DNA of 59,146 nt from Pseudoflavonifractor sp. AF19-9AC (GTDB lineage Bacteria > Bacillota > Clostridia > Oscillospirales > Oscillospiraceae), in assembly GCF_003478995.1 (NCBI RefSeq), contig NZ_QUGI01000001.1, forward strand, positions 545,465 to 604,610. The letters run 5' to 3'. A program made the position numbers and the translations under genes. This document shows, piece after piece, positions 53,243 to 59,146 of the stretch. The notes below the pieces were generated by a model that saw nothing but the letters and a program-made list of their open reading frames with translations, was not told where the DNA came from and ran no database searches. Position 1 is the stretch's first letter; every line of letters begins with the position of its first letter.

Positions 53243-54745
53243 ATGGCCGAGAAGAATCAACAGCCTGCGGCTCAGGAGCAGAATCTGTCCCAGCTGCTGC
53301 AGATCCGCCGGGACAAGCTGAAGGAGCTGCAGGAGAACGGCAGCGATCCGTTCCAGATTACCCGGTATGTGGTGGATAATGACTCCGCCAACATCAAGGA
53401 AAATTTTGACGCCCTGGAAGGGAGCCCCGTCTCCATTGCCGGCCGTCTCATGTCCAAGCGGGGCATGGGCAAGGTGTCCTTCTGCGACCTGCAGGACAAA
53501 TCCGGCCGCATCCAGCTCTATGCCCGGAAGGACGAGATGGATGAGGAGGAGTATAACCGCTTTAAGAAGTACGACATCGGCGACATTGTGGGGGTCAAGG
53601 GCGTGGTGTTCCGCACCCAGCGGGGCGAGATGTCCGTGCGGGTGGAGCAGGTGACTCTGCTCTCCAAGTCCCTGCTGCCCCTGCCTGAGAAGTTCCACGG
53701 TCTGACCAACACCGAGCTTCGGTACCGTCAGCGCTATGTGGACCTGATCGTCAACCCGGAGGTGAAGCGCAACTTCATCATCCGCTCCCAGTTCATCAAG
53801 CACGTCCGGGACTTCATGGACGGCCGCGGCTTCATGGAGGTGGAGACCCCCGTTCTGAACACCATCTCCGGCGGCGCCACTGCCCGGCCCTTTATCACCC
53901 ATCACAACACCCTGGACATCGACATGTATATGCGCATCGCCACCGAGCTGCCCCTGAAGCGGCTCATCGTGGGCGGTATGGACCGGGTGTATGAGATCGG
54001 CCGTATCTTCCGCAACGAAGGTATGGACCCCAAGCACAACCCTGAGTTTACCACCATCGAGCTCTATCAGGCCTATGCCGATTTCAACGACATGATGGAC
54101 CTCTTCGAGGATTTGCTGTCCTCCGCCGCCATGAAGATTCTGGGCACCTACCAGGTGGAGTGGCAGGGCGAGAAGATCGACCTGACCCCCGGCTGGCCCC
54201 GCATGCCCATGCACGAGGCGGTCAAGAAGTACTGCGGCATCGACTTTATGGCTATCACCTCCGACGAGGAGGCCGTGGCCGCTGCCAAGTCCATCGGCGT
54301 GGAGCTGCCTGAGACCGCCGATAAGACCTGGGGCAATGCCCTCTACGAGTGCTTTGACCAGAAGGTGGAGGAGAAGCTCATTCAGCCCACCTTCATCACC
54401 ATGCACCCTGTGGACGTGTCCCCCCTGGCCAAGCGCTCTCCCAGCGATCCCCGCCTCACCGAGCGCTTCGAGCTGTTCATCTGCCACAGCGAGATGGGCA
54501 ACGCCTTCTCCGAGCTCAACGACCCCATTGACCAGCGCCAGCGCTTCCAGAAGCAGGTGGAGCTGCGGGATAAGGGCGATGACGAGGCCGGCATGATGGA
54601 CGAGGACTTCCTCACCGCTCTGGAGTACGGCATGCCTCCCACGGGCGGCCTGGGTATCGGCATCGACCGCTGCGTCATGCTGCTGACCAACTCCGATTCC
54701 ATCCGGGAGGTCATTCTGTTCCCCACGATGAAGCCTTTGGACTGA
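53243..54745 (+). CDS. lysS: Lysyl-tRNA synthetase, class II
   Basis: A 500-residue enzyme with the N-terminal OB tRNA-binding domain (about 55-150) and the class II core: motif 2 [18 protein letters not shown] (about 253-270) and motif 3 [15 protein letters not shown] near 470-484. AGGAGTGG precedes the ATG at 53243; the longer frame upstream lacks support. No T-box or riboswitch is seen directly before it; it probably shares the greA transcript. Confidence 0.95.
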   Translation: MAEKNQQPAAQEQNLSQLLQIRRDKLKELQENGSDPFQITRYVVDNDSANIKENFDALEGSPVSIAGRLMSKRGMGKVSFCDLQDKSGRIQLYARKDEMDEEEYNRFKKYDIGDIVGVKGVVFRTQRGEMSVRVEQVTLLSKSLLPLPEKFHGLTNTELRYRQRYVDLIVNPEVKRNFIIRSQFIKHVRDFMDGRGFMEVETPVLNTISGGATARPFITHHNTLDIDMYMRIATELPLKRLIVGGMDRVYEIGRIFRNEGMDPKHNPEFTTIELYQAYADFNDMMDLFEDLLSSAAMKILGTYQVEWQGEKIDLTPGWPRMPMHEAVKKYCGIDFMAITSDEEAVAAAKSIGVELPETADKTWGNALYECFDQKVEEKLIQPTFITMHPVDVSPLAKRSPSDPRLTERFELFICHSEMGNAFSELNDPIDQRQRFQKQVELRDKGDDEAGMMDEDFLTALEYGMPPTGGLGIGIDRCVMLLTNSDSIREVILFPTMKPLD

Positions 54746-54847
54746 CGGACGGCCCGCAAACCCGCATAAAATCTAGGTTTTTGAGTAGTCGTGTTTACTA
54801 CAGTTACAACAATTTTACTACAATTTGAAAACCTTTGATGAAAAGAC

Positions 54848-54881
54848 ACGGGACCGCCGGTACGCTGGCGGTCCCGTTCTG
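54848..54881 (+). terminator. Hairpin downstream of lysS
   Basis: ACGGGACCGCC (54848-54858) and GGCGGTCCCGT (54867-54877), then TCTGC. Strong stem with poor T run. Confidence 0.55.
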
Positions 54882-54908
54882 CTATTACGATATGGAGTTG
54901 AACAAACA

Positions 54909-55112
54909 ATGAGAGAGAATTTCCATAAAAGGCTTGCGGCCGTCAAAACCGCAGATGCGATCAACGCGATCAAGGGTGTACCGGTTTCTGCGGATGCAAA
55001 GTTCCTGTCAGAGAAGTGGGTCCGAGGGGAATTGACCGGAGAACAGATGAAACAGGAGTTGCTGGACCTCCATCGGAAGATTGCGGCAGTGGAGAATCGG
55101 AGCGATTATTGA
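54909..55112 (+). CDS. VbhA-like small antitoxin-type protein
   Basis: A 67-residue helical protein. The layout of NAIKG (19-23) followed by PVSADAKFLSEKWVRGELTGEQMKQELL resembles VbhA-family antitoxins, which block Fic toxins by placing a Glu into the ATP site through an (S/T)xxxE(G/N) motif. Here the Ser and Glu positions appear as Ile18 and Lys22, so the usual inhibition may be lost. A Fic gene follows 188 bases later with its own promoter. GGAG is about twelve bases before the ATG. Confidence 0.55.
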   Translation: MRENFHKRLAAVKTADAINAIKGVPVSADAKFLSEKWVRGELTGEQMKQELLDLHRKIAAVENRSDY

Positions 55113-55176
55113 GTTCAAAAGGCTGTGGGGCATGAAAAGCGTTATAGCAGCAGACCTATGGGGGAAACAGGATTGA

Positions 55177-55299
55177 TTTCCCTTACAGACGTATAGTATC
55201 CCTTAAAACTGATATACTGATAAGGGAAAGGTTCCTCCTAGAGTTGAATTTTCCCTTATTCTATGGTAAAATTTAAGGAAATGAAGGGAGGATAAGGGT
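55177..55299. promoter_or_regulatory. Five TTTCCCTTA-type operator boxes before the Fic gene
   Basis: Boxes at 55177-55185 (TTTCCCTTA), 55197-55206 (TATCCCTTAA), 55220-55229 (inverted, ATAAGGGAAA), 55250-55259 (TTTCCCTTAT) and 55292-55299 (inverted, ATAAGGGT, touching the start). The third and fourth form a perfect 10-bp inverted repeat. The fourth lies in the promoter spacer, so a bound protein should block transcription. The rest of the gap holds nothing else recognised. Confidence 0.6.
55244..55272 (+). promoter_or_regulatory. fic promoter
   Basis: TTGAAT (55244-55249), 17-base spacer containing an operator box, TAAAAT (55267-55272). Confidence 0.65.
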
Positions 55300-56346
55300 A
55301 TGCGTGTATTCAACTACTCTGCGATCCGGGAGCAGAAGTGGGACTCGGAGATTTTGGGCCTGATTGCGGCGATCTATAAAGAAGCCGGAAAGCAGGAACT
55401 GTACCTGAAACAGCGGCCAGAGGAATTGGAGAAACTGGTAGAGATCGCAAAGGTGCAGAGCACCGAGGCATCTAATGCCATTGAGGGCATCGTGACCACA
55501 AACACCCGTATCCGGCAGCTTGTGGAGGAGAAAACAACGCCGAGAAACCGGGACGAACAGGAGATTGCAGGTTATCGGGACGTGCTGAACCTCATCCACG
55601 AGAACTTTGACGCCATCCCCATCACCCAGAACTACATCCTGCAGCTCCACAAGATCCTCTACAGCCACATGAACAATCCCATGGCGGGCAGGACCAAAAG
55701 CGTGCAGAACTACATCAGCGCCACCTATCCCGACGGCCATGTGGAGACCTTGTTTACGCCACTGGCTCCCTATGAAACGCCGGAGGCCCTGGACAGAATC
55801 TGCGAGGAATACAACCGGGTCATTGGGAACATGGAAGTGGAGCCGCTGATTGTTATTCCCGTGTTCATCCACGACTTTCTTTGCATTCATCCCTTCAACG
55901 ACGGAAACGGCAGAATGAGCCGCCTGCTGACCACGTTGCTGCTCTACCGCAGCGGGTTCTATGTAGGCAAATATATCTCACTGGAGGCCAAGATTGCAAA
56001 AAACAAGGATATCTATTATGATGTCCTGGGTCAGGCGCAGATCGGATGGCATGAAGGCACCGAAGATGTGGTTCCGTTCATCAAGTATCTGCTGGGGACC
56101 ATTCTTTCCGCCTACAAGGATTTTGAAGATCGCTTTGCTCTGGTGGAGACCAAACTCCCTGCCCTGGAGACTGTGCGCCGGGCGACCATGGAGAAAATCG
56201 GCCGGTTTACGAAGCAGGACATTCGGGAATTGTGCCCTTCACTCAGTATCAGCTCCATCGAAGGGGCGCTGCGGAAATTGGTGGCATCCGGCGAACTGAA
56301 ACGGGAGGGTACTGGGAAGAACATTTGCTATTACAGATTAAAATGA
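55300..56346 (+). CDS. Fic-family AMPylase, self-inhibited (class II), with winged-helix tail
   Basis: A 348-residue protein that probably transfers AMP (or another nucleotide) to a target hydroxyl. The N-terminal region contains the inhibitory motif SNAIEG (58-63), which defines class II Fic proteins; the active loop is HPFNDGNGRMSR (197-208) with all key residues. A C-terminal winged-helix domain (about 293-348, TKQDIRELCPSLSISSIEGALRKLVASGELKREG) suggests DNA binding, perhaps to its own operator boxes. GGGAGG is eight bases before the ATG. Target unknown. Confidence 0.9.
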   Translation: MRVFNYSAIREQKWDSEILGLIAAIYKEAGKQELYLKQRPEELEKLVEIAKVQSTEASNAIEGIVTTNTRIRQLVEEKTTPRNRDEQEIAGYRDVLNLIHENFDAIPITQNYILQLHKILYSHMNNPMAGRTKSVQNYISATYPDGHVETLFTPLAPYETPEALDRICEEYNRVIGNMEVEPLIVIPVFIHDFLCIHPFNDGNGRMSRLLTTLLLYRSGFYVGKYISLEAKIAKNKDIYYDVLGQAQIGWHEGTEDVVPFIKYLLGTILSAYKDFEDRFALVETKLPALETVRRATMEKIGRFTKQDIRELCPSLSISSIEGALRKLVASGELKREGTGKNICYYRLK

Positions 56347-56449
56347 TTCCCTCAATTATCGAGTCGTTATAAAAATCAAACAGGGGGAAACTGTATACAG
56401 AGCGGTTTCTTCCTGCACTTGCATCACCTCTTTCCAGATATGGGTTATC

Positions 56450-56827
56450 CTATGGGTTATCCATATCCGGGGTTTCAGTATCTGGACAAGCCGTATCCGG
56501 CTCGTCTTCACACGGCTGGCCCGTGTCCGGGGGATGGGGCGTCTTATAGATAACATACTCCCCATCCATGATCTTATCTTTACTGTCCCGCATACGGTTG
56601 CAGACTATGTACCCAGCTCGCTCCAGCGCCTTTAGAACGGAACCGATTCTGTCCGTGCCATCCTTGCAGATTTTGGATGGGCTTCTGGTGATGTAGTTCC
56701 AATCCTCCGGCAAAAACAGTATCATGGAGAGCAACCCTTTGGATTTCAGCGACAGCCCTGCGTTGCGCAGGTGGTGGTTGGACATCACCGTGTAGTCGCG
56801 AGTTTTCTCGATCCGAAATACCGCCAT
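56450..56827 (-). CDS. Shortened replication-initiator-like HTH protein of mobile elements
   Basis: A 125-residue protein starting MAVFRIEKTRDYTVMSNHHLRN, the start of the replication initiator/helix-turn-helix protein carried by many clostridial conjugative elements. The winged-helix part (about 20-90) is intact; then it stops after DTETPDMDNP, whereas relatives are usually much longer with a second domain. Codons just past the stop still read DNPYLERG in frame, so a premature stop is possible. A perfect AAGGAGGTGAT precedes the ATG. Probably a remnant of an inserted element. Confidence 0.65.
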   Translation of the reverse strand: MAVFRIEKTRDYTVMSNHHLRNAGLSLKSKGLLSMILFLPEDWNYITRSPSKICKDGTDRIGSVLKALERAGYIVCNRMRDSKDKIMDGEYVIYKTPHPPDTGQPCEDEPDTACPDTETPDMDNP

Positions 56828-57115
56828 TTTATCACCTCCTTTCGGTGGTCTGAAAAAGTGCTTGTTTTTGGGGAAAAGTAGCCCTCTATGCCGCCCGGAT
56901 ACCCCGGAGGGAGAAAACTATGGGCGGCGACCTTTTGGCTGACTATAGAAGAAAAAACATTGGATTTTGGAATCATTTCGGGATGATTTTTGGCATAAAA
57001 AAGCACCATAGAATTTTCCTATGGCATAAAAATCCAACGCAAAGCTATTTTATTAACTTAATTCTGTTGCTCGCAAACGAATTTTTACTCTCATTAGAAT
57101 TTAGGGGCGGTATTC
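56828..57115. other. AT-rich gap with nested repeats
   Basis: No gene supported. TTGGATTTT (56960-56968) and AAAATCCAA (57029-57037) are inverted repeats around CCATAG/CTATGG (57006-57024). TGGCATAAAA occurs twice, at 56991-57000 and 57022-57031. On the minus strand the CCATAG stem is followed by TTTTTT, so it could be an old terminator. Confidence 0.4.
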
Positions 57116-57144
57116 TTGAAAACAATTCTATGATAAGGTATACT
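57116..57144 (+). promoter_or_regulatory. Promoter of the ATPase-nuclease gene
   Basis: TTGAAA (57116-57121), 17-base spacer, TATACT (57139-57144). Confidence 0.7.
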
Positions 57145-57181
57145 GTATTAAATTGTACTATTTGCGATAGAGGGAGGACAA

Positions 57182-59095
57182 ATGGATAATAAGAGTGCCG
57201 TTTCTTTTGAAGAAAACTACATTTTTCGGAACAACAGATCTATTACCTCCAATAGTGATATTGCATTGACAGAGTTTGTTGCTAATGCTTGGGATGCAGG
57301 CGCACATAATGTGGAAATTACCATTCCATATGAAGAACATGAAAAAATAGTTGTTGAAGACGATGGCGTGGGTATGACAGATGAAGAGTTTCATAGCAGG
57401 TGGATGACACTGAATTATGATCGCCAAAAGCGGCAAGGCAAAGAAGTAGAATTCCCTGCTGATGTTGAAAGTTCAAAGAGAATTGCATATGGCCGAAATG
57501 GTATCGGTCGACATGGAATGCTCTGTTTTGCAGATAATTATACTGTTGAAACCTGGAAAGATGGAAAGTGTAATACCTATGATATTGTCATCTCTCAGGG
57601 TGATGCTCCATTCAAAATAATTAGGCACACTACTTGTGATAAAGCAGGGCATGGCACAAGAATAAGTACCTTTGTGAGTAGACATCTGCCAAATGCAACT
57701 GCAATGACGGATATACTATCTGCGCGCTTTTTGTATGACCCTAAATTCATTGTAAAAATAAATGGGAAATGCATTGACCTGTCCCGCCATAAAGGAATTG
57801 TTTTTTCAAAAGACTTTTTAACATCAACAAACGCTACTCTATCAATGACCGTCATTGATTCAGAAAAAACAGCAGCAAAATCTCAACAACACGGTATAGC
57901 ATTTTGGATTTCAGGGCGCTTAGTCGGGCAACCTTCTTGGACATACGGGAAAACGACTTTTCTTGATGGTAGATTGAAAGCCGCCAAACGATACACAATC
58001 ATTATAAAATCAGATGATTTAATTGATGATGTTCTTCCTGATTGGAGCGGATTTATTAGTTCACCCAATATGGAAAGTGTTTATCGCTGTATTAAATCTG
58101 AAGTTGATGAATTTATTAAATCAGTGATGAAAGATCATCTTAATGAAGTCCGGTTGGATGTAATAAAAGATGTAAGAGACGAATTGGAAACTCTGAACAT
58201 TACTGGTCAAAGAAACATTTCAGCATTTATTGAAAAGGTAACCGATGAAAATCCTATAATTACACCAGACTACCTTCACAGCGCTGTCGAAGCCATGATT
58301 TCTATAGAACGGGCCAAAAAAGGTGAATTGCTTCTCAGCCAATTGGGACAGATGACGCCGGATCAGATCGACAAGCTCACAGATATATTAACTTCCTGGG
58401 ATGTAGATGATATTGCTACAGTAATCGGAGAGATTGATAAGCGCATTGTGGTTATTGAAGCAATCCAACGCATCTATGATGATAAAACCACGGAGGAACT
58501 GCACACACTGCATCCACTTATTCTTAATGCAAGATGGCTTTTTGGCGCCCAGTTTGATTCTCCAATGTTTGTATCCAATTCAGCATTAACTACTGTTGTT
58601 AAGAACTTATTTAAAGAGGAAGATTATGACTTGGATGAAATAAGCAATCCAAGACGCAGACCGGATATTATTTGCCTCAAACAATTTTCGTTAAAAGCAG
58701 TATGTACTGATCGAATAGATCTTACTGCTGGAGAAATAATGAAACCAGACCAAATCTTGATTGTAGAGGTGAAACGAGGCGGGTTTGAAATTACTGAACA
58801 AGAAGTTAGCCAAGTAGAGTATTATGTTAGACAAATTCGAAAATCAGCGGTACTACATAGTTCCGCAACGATTGACGCCTATGTGGTTGGGGCAAAACTT
58901 GGAGATATAGATCCCGAAAAGGAAACCACAAGCGGTCGAATTCACGCTGTTACTTATGGCCAACTTGTGGACACTGCAAGCAGGAAATTGTTTCGGCTAC
59001 GAGATCGCCTAAAAGAGCATTACGATGCATTGGGACAGGAAAGCATTGTTGAACAAGCGCTTAAAGAGACAAAACAGCTAAAGCTTGAAGTTTAA
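57182..59095 (+). CDS. GHKL ATPase fused to a PD-(D/E)XK-type nuclease domain
   Basis: A 637-residue two-domain protein. The N-terminal GHKL (Hsp90/MutL/MORC-like) ATPase shows EFVANAWDAGA (Glu31, Asn35, Asp38), DDGVGM (60-65) and GRNGIGRHG (104-112). A helical middle follows. The C-terminal region has RRRPDII (Asp495) then ILIVEVKRGG (Glu529, Lys531) and glutamines in EQEVSQVEYYVRQ, the pattern of a PD-(D/E)XK endonuclease. A single-gene, self-contained defence protein is a good guess. The gene is far AT-richer than the rest of the window, suggesting recent transfer. GAGGGAGG precedes the ATG. Confidence 0.75.
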   Translation: MDNKSAVSFEENYIFRNNRSITSNSDIALTEFVANAWDAGAHNVEITIPYEEHEKIVVEDDGVGMTDEEFHSRWMTLNYDRQKRQGKEVEFPADVESSKRIAYGRNGIGRHGMLCFADNYTVETWKDGKCNTYDIVISQGDAPFKIIRHTTCDKAGHGTRISTFVSRHLPNATAMTDILSARFLYDPKFIVKINGKCIDLSRHKGIVFSKDFLTSTNATLSMTVIDSEKTAAKSQQHGIAFWISGRLVGQPSWTYGKTTFLDGRLKAAKRYTIIIKSDDLIDDVLPDWSGFISSPNMESVYRCIKSEVDEFIKSVMKDHLNEVRLDVIKDVRDELETLNITGQRNISAFIEKVTDENPIITPDYLHSAVEAMISIERAKKGELLLSQLGQMTPDQIDKLTDILTSWDVDDIATVIGEIDKRIVVIEAIQRIYDDKTTEELHTLHPLILNARWLFGAQFDSPMFVSNSALTTVVKNLFKEEDYDLDEISNPRRRPDIICLKQFSLKAVCTDRIDLTAGEIMKPDQILIVEVKRGGFEITEQEVSQVEYYVRQIRKSAVLHSSATIDAYVVGAKLGDIDPEKETTSGRIHAVTYGQLVDTASRKLFRLRDRLKEHYDALGQESIVEQALKETKQLKLEV

Positions 59096-59117
59096 ATTTT
59101 TGCCTTAGAAACAATCG

Positions 59118-59146
59118 AGCGCCATAGGTTGCAAACCTATGGCGCT
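59118..59146 (+). terminator. Terminator at the window edge
   Basis: AGCGCCATAGGT (59118-59129) and ACCTATGGCGCT (59135-59146), perfect; any T run lies outside the window. Confidence 0.65.

Noticed and set aside
56920..57189. An 89-codon plus-strand frame before the ATPase-nuclease gene
   Set aside because: It spans the promoter and repeats and overlaps the next start; no ribosome site.
1..59146. CRISPR array, tRNA or rRNA genes, insertion sequence
   Set aside because: No regular repeat-spacer pattern, no tRNA-like TTCRANN arms, no transposase frame and no terminal repeat pair were seen.

Overview
The window reads as chromosome of a spore-forming, low-GC-phylum but GC-rich anaerobe of the class Clostridia, most like the gut Oscillospiraceae/Flavonifractor group (inference from gene content and order; no database was searched). 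Supporting signs are SigH, SpoVM, a SipL-type DUF3794+LysM protein and SpoIVA, CdaA/YbbR, RemA, PrkC/PP2C, a pyrophosphate-type phosphofructokinase, class II aldolase, acetate kinase, a tyrosine T-box and DUF5685/DUF3784/DUF6054-like proteins. Most genes use G/C-ending codons and strong GGAGG ribosome sites. About 54 protein genes are supported, several of them too short for ordinary gene callers.

Left part (1-27.9 kb): a probable structured non-coding RNA, then carD-ispD-ispF; a NUDIX gene on the minus strand; a frameshifted DUF3343 gene joined to a cysteine-desulfurase-like gene; cdaA-ybbR followed by an RseC-like protein, DUF5685, a J-domain protein and a membrane protein. Next comes a long block with the Bacillus subtilis yloC-spoVM order (yicC, remA, gmk, rpoZ, priA, def, fmt, rsmB, rlmN, PP2C, prkC, rsgA, spoVM). 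It runs directly into sipL and a sigma-E-type promoter before spoIVA, so spore-coat assembly genes for SpoVM, SpoIVA and SipL lie together. Divergent pfk and fba share interlocked promoters.

Middle part (27.9-54.8 kb): a T-box leader with a UAC (Tyr) specifier controls an EamA transporter and tyrS; ackA is divergent from tmcAL; then a DUF3810 peptidase-like protein, an NSS sodium symporter with a natural penta-histidine N-terminus, a malic enzyme, a nitroreductase, a ruvC-ruvA-ruvB cluster interrupted by small genes, YrvL-like and SdpI-like membrane proteins, glmM, sigH, a zinc-ribbon protein, a small HTH/membrane pair, a metal-efflux CDF gene behind a probable NiCo riboswitch, an LTA-synthase-like gene, a two-gene cstA operon, and greA-lysS behind an unusually structured leader.

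Right part (54.8-59.1 kb) looks accessory: a VbhA-like small protein, a self-inhibited (class II) Fic AMPylase with repeated TTTCCCTTA operator boxes, a shortened mobile-element replication-initiator-like gene, and a clearly AT-richer gene encoding a GHKL ATPase joined to a PD-(D/E)XK-type nuclease, ending in a terminator at the window edge. This last gene and the Fic locus are the best candidates for little-described biology. No tRNA, rRNA, CRISPR array or complete insertion sequence was seen.
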